Assembly: GCA_012295275.1 (NCBI GenBank)
Contig: CM022673.1
Span: 8,811,311 to 8,875,310 of the forward strand
DNA: 64,000 nucleotides
Reading direction: 5' to 3'
DNA from: Chrysomallon squamiferum
Taxonomy: Eukaryota; Mollusca; Gastropoda; Neomphalida; Peltospiridae
Shown one piece after another: positions 43,627 through 56,859 of this stretch; within the stretch, counting starts at the first letter, position 1; each line of letters starts with the position of its first letter. Under the pieces are notes generated by a model. That model was not told the DNA's origin and made no database searches. It saw only the letters and a program-made list of their open reading frames with translations. Position numbers and translations under genes: made by a program.

Positions 43627-46149
43627 ACAGTGATTATTAAACATATCCACTAGCTTATGATAACAGTTGTGAAAGACTCAAATGCAACATTATCACCATC
43701 ATTGTCATCATCATCATCATCATCATCATCATTATTTCAACTAGATATGATGGTTATAAATATAACTATTGAAAAGTCCTGCATGATAAGATAAAAAGAA
43801 AAAAACACTGTTCCCTGAATTCAAAATAATTTTTATATGTTTCCTAAATCAGTATTGTTACATATTTTGTAAATACTGTTTTTTTTTTTAAAACATTATC
43901 ATTACAAACTTTCTAAATGAATATTACACACTTTATAAATATTATTGCAAAATTTCTGAGTTAGTAATAACAACACACTCTGTAATCATTATTATGGTAC
44001 ATTTTATTTTGTAGGTTTTGGTAGACAGTATCAGTTTATTCACAAATGATCATATATGCAATGTTTTATATATATATATATATATTATTTATTGTCACTT
44101 TCTCTGTAATTGTTATGGCAGTGAGAAAAATGCTGGATTTTGCTCTGTATGTAATTATATATTTTACACAGTGGATTATTTTCAATTATATTGTCTCACT
44201 TTTGTTCAATGTATCCCGGTTTGCGATGCAAAATGACCATTTTGTTTCCCTAGTTAATAGTATTTAATATGGCAAATGATATCCATACATTTGAATTTGT
44301 GAAATTCATTCCACCATTTATATTTCCCATCAATTATAATAATTAATCTTTTAATGAATTATGAAAATAATTAAGTTTATTATATGCAGTTCAAATGTGG
44401 TTTTGTCAAAACAGAATATATTTACACTACGACTTGAAATTCCTTCTGTTTTGGATGAGTATTACATTAATAATTAGCCACTTAATAAAATTATAATAAT
44501 AATAATAATTTAGATGTGACTGAAATTAAAACGTTATTTTTTAAAGTCAAACATTTAAACTCGACTGATTTGAAAATTCCTTCCACCATTGATACATATT
44601 ATGTTAATAAAATTATGTATTTAATAATGTTTATTATATTATTCAAAATAAAAATGTAATTTTATTTATTGCAGTCTATTTATCTTGGCTGATATAGATA
44701 TAGGGAAACAGTATGTTAGGTCCCCAGTACTCTATTGAAATACCATATAATATATCACCAAATGATTGACAAATGTAATTTGTGTTCAGATCTTAAGTCA
44801 GAAATTTGTAACTTTATATTTATTTTTTATTGTTTTGTTATACACTGCCAGGTTTATTTTCTTAACATTTGATTAATTAAAAACCCAAATAACAAATCAA
44901 TTAATGGTATTTATTGATTTATATATTATTATTGACTACTGATTATTCTTATTCTTATTTAGAATTTTATTTATTTTGTTGATTATTTATTATTATTGTT
45001 GTTGTTAATACTGTTGTAGTTTTATTCTTTTTCAAAGCTAAATTTAAAAACAATATATGCCACTTGTCTTGCTTATACAATTTTTATTATATTTTTTTTA
45101 GATCCAGAAATGTAACAAAATTTATAAAATTGAGTAAATATTCCTTTTTTCACATTATACTTTTTAAAAATTTTAGAATTTTTCTACACCAAATTCTAAT
45201 TGTCACCACTAGCAAATAACAACTCTGTAGCTTTCTAGAATTATTCTTAAGGTTTTTTCATACAGTACAACTTGTAATAACCCATGCACACTTTATCTGC
45301 AACTAGTCATACTAAAATGGTGAACTGGTATTTGTATTTGATGTAACTCATGAAAACTTACAATGATTTTATTTTACTGTGTTATAATATGTGTTTATAT
45401 GAAAATAAAAAGGTTCAAATCACTTTCAGAACTTACTCATATCTGGTAATATTGCTGTGATATAAAAATTTCAGAAAATGATTGCAGTACATGTTTAGAA
45501 ATCTGATTTTGTGTGTGTGTGTGTGCTTTTTTCATTTTATGCTTTGGTGCATGATTAAGTGTGTATGGAGAACCGTAATTTGAATAAAAGTATTGGTTTT
45601 TATTATACCAAATTTTAGTTTGATGTTTTTGTTATTATATATAAAATTATCATAGTATTATATGTATTTATTGTTGCTGTCATTGTTTAATGAGGAAAGA
45701 AATATTTAATTTTAATAAATATATAAAATTGCTAATTCACCTTTGGTTTTAAGTTCACACAGGTGAAAACTTGGAAAAGAATGTCTGTCTCTCTCTCTCT
45801 TTCCCTTTTTTTGCTTCAAAATCAAAACTTTTCTAATGTGTTCAAGAGATAGGCTGGAATAAATCACATTATTTTTATTATTGTTTTATAATTTAGTTTT
45901 CCATATGTCAAAATAATTAAAATATTGTTATTATTATTTTTATTATTTTCTGGGATTGGATCCTATTTATTTTGTTCAAACTGTTCTGTGTTAACATCAA
46001 AAATAAATTAATGTGTCGAGATCAATACTTGTTTATTACTTTATTGTCTTTGGAACTGATTGAATAATGAGAACACATTTTGTATAAAACCATTTTAAAT
46101 TTAATATCTATTTTACATATAGTGTTTAAGACTTCAGATAATACACAGT

Positions 46150-46152
<3 letters not shown>

Positions 46153-46239
<87 letters not shown>

Positions 46240-46362
46240 GTATTACATATAATAATATTTGTGAGTCTGCACACACACACACACATACACACACACAGTC
46301 ATACACGTTTGTATGTATGTATGTATGTATGTATGTATGTATGTATGTATGTATGTATGTAT
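46153..46362. repeat. (CT)n, (CA)n and (TATG)n microsatellites
   Basis: CT 46153-46233, CA 46270-46297, TATG 46311-46362. Predicted ORFs on both strands are repeat translations. Confidence 0.95.
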
Positions 46363-47297
46363 GGATTATGGTGTGTTGATAGACAGAAATAACATTGTAT
46401 TTAAGAAAATGACCTCTCAGTTGAAATGTTTTAAATAATAAAAAATCTGGTGCTCAGTTGCTATGGGTTGTTCACAAACACGCCAAACAACTTACACAAT
46501 TACGGAATTAGAAGTTTGCTTTTAAGTGACTACAAATGATTAATGGATATGTTAAATTGATTACATGTGTTTGTGATAAAGTGATAGCATAAATCATTAA
46601 TCTTTCACGGTGGATGCACTTAGGTTCCCAGCTGTAATGTCAATAAGTACAGAATGTTATTATTTTAATCTTATTTATTTATTTATTTATTTAATTATTA
46701 TTTTTTTATTAACTTACTTGATTATTATTATTATTTTTTTTTATGTCATTTCATTTTTTTTTTTTTTTTAAATTATTTTTTTTCATTATATTCTATTTCA
46801 TTGATTTATTAAATTATTTATTCATTTTTTTTTTTATATATACTTTGTTTTATTTCATTTAAATATTTGTTTACCTTTACGTTATTTTATTTTATTTATT
46901 TATTTTTTATTTATTTATTTTGTTTTATTTTATTTTAATTATTGTTCTTTCTGCTCATTCGTCTATTACTGTATCTTCAGCAGTTATTTTAATTTTACAT
47001 TCTGTAGTATTGTCGTTTCTTTAAACGTCGCTGTTAGTTATTTGTATTTTAAAATTATTCATGTCGTGTCGGTGAACTTAATCGAATTCTGTTTCTGTTT
47101 CCATGTTTCATGAGTAAAATGAAATAAAACAGACGTATTTTAATGAGTCTCTCGTTAACTTGTTTTTTCAAATAATTCGCAACAGCACAGAAATATAAAT
47201 TTAATTTTTCGTTTTATTAGATTCACACGCAGAGACAGACAATCAGAAATATGGATAACTCTGTTATTTCTATAATACTGTCCAAATTATCTTAAAA

Positions 47298-47298
<1 letters not shown>

Positions 47299-47356
<58 letters not shown>

Positions 47357-47379
47357 TCATCATCTTTATTATAATAATT

Positions 47380-47427
<48 letters not shown>

Positions 47428-47434
47428 ATTATTA
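47299..47434. repeat. (ATT)n microsatellite
   Basis: Long, slightly interrupted ATT tract. Confidence 0.95.
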
Positions 47435-47965
47435 TTTAATTAATTAATTTTTTTTTATTTGACTACAGAATATACAGTTAATACATGCTTATAACAAAAT
47501 ATAAATTTAAATTAATGTGTTAAAATGCAGAAGTCTCCAAATCATCAGTAGAAGAAAAAAACAAACAAAAAAACAACAACAAATAAATAAAACGATCTTA
47601 AATATGTTCTACATGTTCCTCATAATAATATTTTTATTATTATTATTGTGTTGTTCTTGTTTTTAATAATATAATAATTATTATTACTATTTTTAATTTG
47701 GGATTATTCTTCTTATTTTATTGTTATGATTATTAGCAAAGGCAGAAGGTGTTAAAACAATAATAATAGCACTAGTAGTAGCTGCAGTAGCTGTAGTATG
47801 AAGAGTAGTAGTAGTGGAGCAGCAGTAGTAATATTAGTTGTAGTAGTGACAGTGGTAGTAGTAGCAATAGTGGAAATATCAGTAATTAACTTCAAATGCT
47901 ATTTAAATACCCCAAAACTTTAGAAAGTAAACATGATTTTTTATTTATTTTTTTTTATTTTTCTC

Positions 47966-48017
47966 ATCATAATCATCATCATCATCATTATTATTATTAT
48001 TATCATTATAATTACCA

Positions 48018-48084
<67 letters not shown>

Positions 48085-48090
48085 TTTATT
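47966..48090. repeat. (ATT)n/(TTTA)n microsatellite
   Basis: CAT units grade into ATT, then TTTA. Confidence 0.95.
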
Positions 48091-49042
48091 TTTTAAAACT
48101 GTTTAATCTTAGTTTTCGTCAGTTCATAATTAGTGAAATTATCTTTTGAACATTTTTATTTTAATTTCATTGTTTATTTACGATTTACTTATTCGAAAAA
48201 CAAAATGCATTAAGTTCACAAATCAGGAGATCAAAGAATTTAATCTTTTTATTGTTGACACATTCAAAAATTAAATCTTTTTGATGTTCCCCTTTTTCGT
48301 ATTTATTTCTTTAATCATTTAGGTTTGAGAATTTGTATTTCAAGTATATATATATATATTTTGTTGTTGTTGTTGTGGGTTTTTTAAGGCCTATATTTGG
48401 CTATATATCTCTATTGGTAGTAAGCGCTAATAAAAACATCATCATAAGTGTCATCAACAACAACAACAACAAGACCAACAACAACAATAATAATAATAAC
48501 AACAACAATATGATAGATAGATAGATAGATAGATAGACAGAGAGAGACATAAAATCAAGAAGAACAACAGCAACAACAACAACAACAACAAAAAAAAAAA
48601 AAAAAAAGGAAGAAAAACTGGGGTTAAAAAAATAAAAGTAAATAGTATTTTCTTTGAAGCAATATCCAGGAAATCCTAACTGACTGCTTGATCTGGTATA
48701 GCATTTTCAAATAACAAATTGATAGAGCTTATTATAAAAACGTAATGAGGGAAAATATGCAAAGAAGAAGAAAAATTAATGAGTGCAGTGATTCCATTTC
48801 CTTCGATAATTGTGCCAGTGCGTTGCTTTTCTTTAAAAATTCTCTTTCATCTTTTCTTTATTCCTTTCTTCTATTCTGTGAGACTATCTGTCTATCTTCC
48901 CGTCTTCCTGTCTGTCTGTTTATATATTCTCTCTCTCTTTCCCTCTCCATCCGTCTATCTCTCTGTCTGACTATCTATCTATCCATATAATCTATCTGTG
49001 TGCATAGATATGTATATTCTTGTGTTATATAAATGTATATAC

Positions 49043-49056
49043 GCACACACACACAC

Positions 49057-49126
<70 letters not shown>
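49043..49126. repeat. (CA)n(CT)n microsatellite
   Basis: CA 49043-49058 then CT to 49126. Confidence 0.95.
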
Positions 49127-49134
<8 letters not shown>

Positions 49135-49329
49135 ATTTGTGTGTGTTTTTCTCTATCTCTATGTCTACGATGTATATTACTAGTATATCCGTCTGTCTGC
49201 TTGTCTCTCAAATTTTCGTCTACTTCCATTCTTCGGTGCTGTGCTGTTAATATTGTCTGTCTCTCTTTTCATCATTTATACTGCTGGCCCCATCGGTCAC
49301 AAAGTTCTTCCTTCCTTCCTTTGTTACCT

Positions 49330-49610
49330 TCGTCAGTAATTAAGCCATGTTCTGGACGATGATGAAAAGGACAAAAATGAAGGCAGAAATCGCAGAACGG
49401 TTCTTCGTGCCGAGAGCGCCAGGCAGGAGCCTTATTCATTTTCATCAACAGACAAGCAAATCCATTAGGAAACGTTTAATTGTTTCGATGGAAAACGAAT
49501 AGCCGGAGGGAAAGACTTTTTTTTTTTCCGAGCTGAAGCTTTATGCAGTGAAGCGAAACAAAGGGTTCGTAGCTGGATCCGTTCAAAGGAGAATGAGTTT
49601 CGTTGAGTGA
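49330..49610. promoter_or_regulatory. Complex GC-richer island in the gene desert
   Basis: About 280 bp of non-repetitive sequence between microsatellites, with homeodomain-like ATTA and CAAATCCATTAG motifs. No ORF. Candidate conserved noncoding element, by composition only. Confidence 0.3.
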
Positions 49611-49860
49611 AATTTGAATAATTTGATTTTTTTTTTATAAGTGACATTAAAGCTATCAAATTTTTTATTTTATTTTTTTTTATTTTTATTATGTATGGGT
49701 ATGTATGTACCAAGTTGTACACTTATTGAACTTTATATATATATATATATTTAAATGTGTGTGTATACATATACAATTCCTATATATGTATGTGTGTGTG
49801 CATGTGTATGCTTGTATGTATGTATGTAAGTATATCTATATGTATGTATATATATTTATA

Positions 49861-49890
49861 TCTATATCTATATATCTATCTATCTATCTA

Positions 49891-49929
<39 letters not shown>

Positions 49930-49934
49930 ATATC

Positions 49935-49969
<35 letters not shown>
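49861..49969. repeat. (TATC)n(CA)n microsatellite
   Basis: TATC to 49939 followed by CA to 49969. Confidence 0.95.
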
Positions 49970-49971
<2 letters not shown>

Positions 49972-50388
49972 ATTCATCAACTTGGTAATGGGACAATATA
50001 ATCTCCTAGACTTGAAATCTAGCATCTCTATCTATCACACTCTGCAGATTTTATTTTTGTATTTTCCACGTTATTTTAGCTTAATTCGATATTCATAAGT
50101 CTACGCTAAGCTCACAGATGTACTTTGTTATTTGTCCTGAAAGGGTGAACGGTACTTGGTCAATTCTGTCAAATATAATAACCATCGAAAATGTTCCCTG
50201 TGGTGGAATGTTTGCAGATTTGCACTTACACAGTTAAGTGATATTTATCATGGAAAGTTTTATGTTGTTTGTGTACACTGTAGAATTTATGTATTCAGAA
50301 TTTTGAACGTTGTATTGGTAAGTGTTATATATTCACAATTAGCGTTTGGTGAATATTAACTGTGTTAACGACTGCAGATTTTTATATA

Positions 50389-50653
<265 letters not shown>

Positions 50654-51369
50654 ATCACTCTTTTTATATCTATTTAACTCTTTCTTATTCTATTTTTCTT
50701 TATATGTATATATGGGTATGTACATATGTGTGTATATGTGTGCATGTGTCTGTATGTGTATGTGTATTTGTGTATGTGTGTCTGCATGTATGCATGTGTA
50801 TATTTGTGTATGTGTTTTTCCCGAAGAATAAACAGAATTTCAAATCCATTTTATTGAGTCTGCAATTTAATATTTAAGCAAATCTTTATCAAAGACATTT
50901 TTCTTCACCTATTCAGTTTCTAATCATTTTCGCAGCTAAATGAATCCGGAAAAGTTTTAATTTTTATTATTATTATTATTATTATTTTTTTTTCATCTTG
51001 TATGAGTTCACATAGTTGGCAAAGGGATGGAGGCTATGTCGAAGTTAATTTAATTTTCAAAATGAATGTTGATTCAAGCAATAAAAAAGAAAATGTCCTT
51101 GTTTGTTTGGATGATTAAGTAACTACAAGTTTTATTGGATATATATATGAAAACTCAATAATTTTCCGTTCCTTCTCTTGATGAATATGATATGTTCCAT
51201 ACACAGCCATAATCTCATCCCAAGCAATATTAATGATCCAAAAATATCTAACTAAATCCTTTCCTTTTAGTAATTAAATTTTGCCATTTTTGTCCGTACG
51301 TCCACAGTATATGCAGCATGGTATATTTTTTAATATAAAAGGTTTAGTAATTTGTATCAGCTAAGTAGA

Positions 51370-51930
51370 TGACGTCATTTCTATTACATTTCCATGTTCT
51401 AATGTACAAGTCCAGTAATATATATCAGATAGATTTCATAACAATTATAACGTCACATATGTTCTAATGTAAAAATAAAAAAATGTATTTAGATGTTTTA
51501 TGTTGATGTCATAATAATGATGACGTAATATCTACTATATTTCCATAATCTAATACAAAAGGAAAATAATGTATTGAGATATGTAGATTATATAAAAATA
51601 GTGACGCCATAACTAGTACAAGTATGGGATCTAATGTAAAACGTAAATAATGTTATCAAATATGTTGATTTCGCAATGCTGATGACGTCATTTATATTAT
51701 ACTTCCACGTTCTTATGTAAACGTTCGATAATATATATCAGATAATAGACAGAAAATGTCATTTGTACATTACCAGGATATATTACAGAATGTCAGCTAT
51801 ATAAGTAAGATATTTAATAAATTTTATAAAAGTGTAAAAATACATTACCGTGTTCTAATACAAAGAACTAAAGAAAATGCATATTAAATAATGAGATCAT
51901 CTCATAACTATTACATTTCCATATTCTGAT
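51370..51930. repeat. Degenerate ~81-bp tandem array with CRE motifs
   Basis: Units start at 51370, 51448, 51521, 51602 and 51683, with more diverged traces to ~51930. Each begins with a CRE-like octamer: TGACGTCA at 51370 and 51683, TGACGTAA at 51521, TGACGCCA at 51602, TAACGTCA at 51448. Shared body motifs are TTCCATGTTCTAATGTAAA and TAATATATATCAGATA. Could be a decayed minisatellite or a multi-site CREB/ATF element. Confidence 0.75.
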
Positions 51931-52059
51931 CGGCGGATTTCCTAACATTAACAGCGATCATATAAAAACATGCAGATTCAACAGTTTCTTGTAAAAATCT
52001 CTTGGATGCATTTTCAGCAATAAATCAGTCTAATTCCAAACAAGGTCAAAGTTTAATAC

Positions 52060-52370
52060 GTTTCAGAAAACAAACTAGCTCGTCGCTCTGATTTCCTGCA
52101 AGAACTGAGGCGCCATTTTACTTACCACCGGACATGCATTCTCCATTTAGTCTCTCGCGACGACGTACCCCAGGGTAAGCCTGGGATAGTTAAAACAAAA
52201 AGGATTCATGGAAAGAACCACCTCGGTGTCAGTGAATGTTTAAACAAGCACAGACCACAGCACTGAAGTGGCGTCTTCGTTGTGTCGTAAGAATTAGGAT
52301 TACGTTAACATAAATACATTTGTTTTCTCCGTTGAGTTTGCTCGGTACGCGTGAACAGAAATGTTGTCGA
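52060..52370. promoter_or_regulatory. Complex GC-richer island
   Basis: Non-repetitive, CpG-containing stretch (CTCTCGCGACGACGTACC) with a small CCCAGG/CCTGGG hairpin and a GCCATTTT motif. No ORF supported. Nature unknown. Confidence 0.25.
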
Positions 52371-53660
52371 TGGTACACTAGGGACAATGCTGCATAGGAC
52401 ATATTTTAAGAGTCTTTGTTATTTTAAGAGTCGTTGGAACAGTGTTGCGAAAACCACTTAATAAACGTTTTAATACAAAGCACGATGTTAAATATATATA
52501 TCCTTTCTTCCAAATATAAATACACACAAAAAGATATGTACATTCATGCTTACACACAAACCATGCTACATACATACATACATAAATAAGTTCATTCATA
52601 TATATATATAGATACCTACATATATATATATAAACACATTCATAAACAAATGTACATATTATACCTCTATATATATTGGCACACATAATGATGAATGTCA
52701 ATAATTCAGAAAACAGGAACTACGAATAATGTAATAAAACAAACATATACATTCATACATATATAAACACACGTACATTTGGGCATATCTATAATAATAA
52801 GCAATAAAACAAATGATGAATGGCAATGGTTCAGAAAACGGGAACTGCAAATAACGTAATGAAATATTAAACATGCTAATAAATAGAAATTGCTGTAAAA
52901 GCAGTCTACAGAGCGCTCTGTCGGCGTACCCCAGACGGTCGTAATAGAGGATATTAGCAGATCCTGTCAGTGTAACCTCACAGCGTGTCCCTGAAGACGT
53001 CTTGTAACGAAATGAGACCGAAATACCAGCAGTGCTTCAACGTGAAGATTACTTGAATAACACATATCTTTCTATCTATCTGTCTATCAGGCTGTCTGTC
53101 ATTTTTATCTAAGTAGATGTCTGTGTATGTATTTCTGTTTATCTTATGCCCATCCATATATCCATCCACTTACTCATCCATTCTTCTATCCATCTATCGA
53201 TTTCTCGTTTTCTGTCTGTCTCTGTCTGCCTGTCTGTCTGTCTGTATATCTGTGTATCTATTTATCTGTCTGTCTATCTATCTGTCTATCGATCTATCTG
53301 TCTATCTATTTAATAATACCTGATTAAATTAATGTCGGGTCGGGCTATGGTCGAGATTATTAACACAATTACACTGAACACTTCGCTACAGTTAGGTTTT
53401 GTCCTTCGCAAATTGATGATATTACGGTTTTTGCTCCGCCTGACAAAGAACAGTAATGAACTAATGGTATTCTAACGATGATTTTTTACTCTGACATATC
53501 GTCTGCGAAAACAAAGATGTATAGACAAAGAAAGAAAACAGTGATAGACATTGGGAAATCAAATAACTGTGAGAAGATAGATATTTTTCTTCTTTTCTCA
53601 TCTTCTTTTCTTCTACTTCTTCTTGTTTTATTATCAATATTCTAACTGCTGATACTATTA
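52371..53660. other. AT-rich stretch, no gene seen
   Basis: Contains (CATA)n patches, TATC-like runs near 53066-53310 and a short complex block at 52910-53050. No coding frame supported. Confidence 0.5.
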
Positions 53661-53664
53661 CTAC

Positions 53665-53668
<4 letters not shown>

Positions 53669-53727
<59 letters not shown>
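53669..53727. repeat. (AAT)n microsatellite
   Basis: Near-perfect AAT run just left of the MITE. Confidence 0.95.
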
Positions 53728-53728
<1 letters not shown>

Positions 53729-53779
53729 TAACAATAACAACAACAACAACAACAATTATTATTATTATTATTATTACTA

Positions 53780-53909
53780 CAGGTACCGGACCAATTTTCT
53801 TTATGATTTTAATTTTAAAACGTTTATGCCTAAATATTTACGTAGTTAGATGCCTTGGTCCAGAAAACCTGAAAATCCAGAAATCCGGGATGCCTCAGTC
53901 CGGTACCTG
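53780..53909 (+). mobile_element. 130-bp MITE, Tc1/mariner-pogo-like
   Basis: Terminal inverted repeats CAGGTACCGGAC / GTCCGGTACCTG, flanked on both sides by TA (53778-53779 and 53910-53911), the expected target duplication. Internal GATGCCT repeats also invert towards the ends. Too short to encode a transposase. The CAGG...TA-flanked ends suit pogo/Tigger-type elements. Confidence 0.75.
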
Positions 53910-54081
53910 TATTATTATTTATTTATTTATTTATTTATTTTAAATACATTAATATTGAAAATGGCATACTCCCCTTCAGAAACCCTGAATCCGCTGTTCA
54001 TTGAAATAAAGATTGGTAGTAAATAGATTTAAACGATGATGGGTGAAGATACAAAAAAAATCTTGTAAGAGAATATGGCAG

Positions 54082-54084
<3 letters not shown>

Positions 54085-54162
<78 letters not shown>
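54085..54162. repeat. (AG)n microsatellite
   Basis: About 78 bp of AG. Confidence 0.95.
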
Positions 54163-54168
<6 letters not shown>

Positions 54169-54459
54169 TAGCTAATGACTTAGAGACAAAATGAAGTTGT
54201 ACCAAACAAACATGTCAGTGTATCCGCCAGTTGAATTCTTTCTTGCAAGTTTCTGAAATCAATAAAAAAAAAAAAATGGTTTGCCAGGTTTTCGTAAAAC
54301 TTTGATAGATTTTGAACATTACGTCGTCAAAAATAGTTGGCAACAAAATATAAAAAGAAGAGAAAAAAAAATAAATTAAAAGTAAAGAAATACACAAACA
54401 AACAAACAGACTATTAGACAAACAAACAAACAAACAAATAAATAAAGGACCGAAAAGGC

Positions 54460-54850
54460 GTAACGACTGATGTCAAACCAGTGCACTTGATTTTAAAATG
54501 TCTTGTTGTGAGTGCGCTTTTTTTTTTTTATAGGTGTTTTATTTATTCCGGTGCTTGCTATTAAGTTTCGATTCTTACATTTAAATAAGAAGCCAATTTC
54601 CAACGCTATCATCATCCGTAATGTCAACAGCGTCCTAAAAATACACAACTTCAAAGTTCTTCGTTAATAACTTACCCTTTCCGAGATTAGAATCGCAGCC
54701 ATTTTGTTTCCGTTCGCCAGATAGCATGGCTGTAAAGCGCCTTCTGATTTAAAGTCACATGCAATGATTTTTGAGTGGAAAGACATTACCACCGAAATAA
54801 CGTGGCTCTAAACTGCCTAAAAAATAAGCAGTTTGGCAACATTACGATTT
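54460..54850. promoter_or_regulatory. Complex island in the desert
   Basis: Mostly non-repetitive, with the motif GCAGCCATTTTG at 54696 (reverse of a YY1-type AAAATGGC). No ORF supported. Confidence 0.2.
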
Positions 54851-55260
54851 GAAAGAGATGATTAAAATGAATGAATTGTCATTATACATGGTAAAGATGC
54901 AAAACCCGAACGTACAGACTCGTAAAAACACAGACGAATTAGGCACGCATACATACATATTAAAAGTGATGAGTCTATGCATTTCTTTGTTTGCACACGA
55001 ATTCGTTCAAGTGTATTTAAGTAGACATACACGTATAAATATACACGTACGTATACAAACAAAAAAAACCCTGAAATGTCATCATAAATGTTCAGTGAAT
55101 GTGTGTATGTATATACATTATACAAACATAATTTATATACATTTTTACAAATGTTCTTACAAACAATATGCACACATACACATACAAGCATACATACATA
55201 CATACATACTTACATATATACATGCGCACTCAGTAAAATATCTACATACATGCACACACA

Positions 55261-55371
55261 TTCTTATATGCACATATATGAATATAAAGGAATTCTCGAA
55301 CACTGTCATATATACATTCTTATATGCACATATATGAATATAATGAATTCTCGAACACTGTCATATATATA
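55261..55371. repeat. 56-bp tandem duplication
   Basis: Two nearly identical units beginning TTCTTATATGCACATATATG at 55261 and 55317; they differ by a small indel. Confidence 0.9.
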
Positions 55372-55379
55372 TTATTACG

Positions 55380-55758
55380 AAAAATTGTCCAAAGAAACAT
55401 CATATATTGTTCATCTTATGTTAATGATTGATTGTCTTGCCGGAGAATAATTTCATGCCTTTTCAGATCATTTATCTCTCTATACCTATTATTTTACAAA
55501 ATAAGATGATCAGATTACCATCTATATTCATTTCAGTTTTTCTACGTAAATGATCTGTCATGTTGTCTGGAAACTTTATAATTATTTTTAATTTTAATAA
55601 ACGTATTTATAGTAACAAGAACTGACAGTGGTTACAAATCATTTGTCGTGACGTAGGCTATGCTTTTATACTTAAGAAATACAGATTAACAACAAAAATA
55701 ATAAAACAACAATGGGCCGAGTTTATTCAGTGTTTTATGACCTTTTTATAATAATAAT

Positions 55759-55789
<31 letters not shown>

Positions 55790-56050
55790 GGAACAATATG
55801 AAAAGAAGAAGAACAACAACAACAACAGTAACAAATATAAAGATTATACGATGAAAATGAGAATATTGTTTATGATAATAACGACGACAATAATGATGAT
55901 GATGACGACAATAATTCTAACAAGACCATACATCACATACATACATGCATACATACATACACACACTCACACTCACATACAAGCATGCATACAAAAACAA
56001 AATTATAAATATACATAAACATACATACGTACACATACATATAAAAGTGT
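55380..56050. other. AT-rich stretch with (CAA)n
   Basis: (CAA)n around 55755-55830 and (CATA)n near 55935-56040. No gene seen. Confidence 0.5.
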
Positions 56051-56149
56051 AATATGTGATTACCACTGCAGTAGATAACTGTGGCGCTCTGGAACGACAC
56101 CTAGAAGACGATACGACAAGATGGTTGTTGAGATGGTCCAACGACACTC

Positions 56150-56350
56150 GAGTACTGAGAGGTCAGTTGCTTGTGATACACAAGTGATCAATTAGATTCT
56201 AATCAAGGTTCGATTCTGCTCTTGGTGACAGGTCCAGGAAACACTGTCTTCAAAACTCTTCGCCAATTACGGGGTAATCACTGATTGCATACGGAGAATG
56301 AACCAGGATGACATGCAGGGGATCTGCGTGTGCTGTGGTAAATGATGGTT
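56150..56350 (+). mobile_element. Candidate tRNA-derived SINE
   Basis: GGTTCGATTCT at about 56207-56217 matches the Pol III B box (GGTTCGANTCC) in ten of eleven positions. A weak A-box-like GGTCAGTTGC lies about 45 bp upstream, at a tRNA-like spacing. A GC-richer body follows. The T-stem pairing is poor, so it is not a functional tRNA. Confidence 0.35.
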
Positions 56351-56593
56351 GTTTACACACGCAAGACAAATCATGGGGACGGAAAGGTGATTGGTTGTAC
56401 ATGGAAAAGAAACCGAGCCATGAGTAAACGTAAATGTTGTGCAGAAATTATAATTTTAATGTGTTAGAAGTAAAAAAACGTACTGTGGATATCCGTTCCT
56501 TTGTTTCTGTCTGTCTCTCTCTCTCTTGTTTTCTTTCTTTTTTTCTTTTCAGTGTTTTTATCCATCCCTCTCTAACACATATATATATATTTG

Positions 56594-56598
<5 letters not shown>

Positions 56599-56627
<29 letters not shown>

Positions 56628-56705
56628 TGTATGTATGTATGTATGTATCTCTCTTGCTTCTCTCTGTATGTCCTATCTTTTTTCTTTCTCTCAGTTCGAT
56701 CGTCC

Positions 56706-56777
<72 letters not shown>
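56599..56777. repeat. (TATG)n and (CT)n microsatellites
   Basis: TATG 56599-56648, CT 56709-56777. Confidence 0.95.
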
Positions 56778-56778
<1 letters not shown>

Positions 56779-56859
56779 ATATACACACACCAAATTATCA
56801 TTCATTCATTTCCAGCGGAGATAATCGCTAACATTGGTTTTTCTCCCTACGTCTCTTGG

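Larger units (their letters stand above)
43219..46140. other. DNAJC1 3' flank, no gene seen
   Basis: AT-rich, (ATT)n and (CAT)n patches, several AATAAA motifs. Much of 43.2-45.6 kb could be 3' UTR. No coding frame supported. Confidence 0.5.
46363..49340. other. Low-complexity AT-rich stretch
   Basis: Dominated by T-rich TTTATTT runs (46650-46940), (ATT)n at 47299-47434 and 47966-48090, (AAC)n near 48450-48510, a short (TAGA)n, a poly(A) near 48590 and (CT)n at 49059. No gene seen. Confidence 0.6.

Noticed and set aside
56150-56260. Functional tRNA gene
   Set aside because: Only the B box is convincing; cloverleaf stems do not pair.
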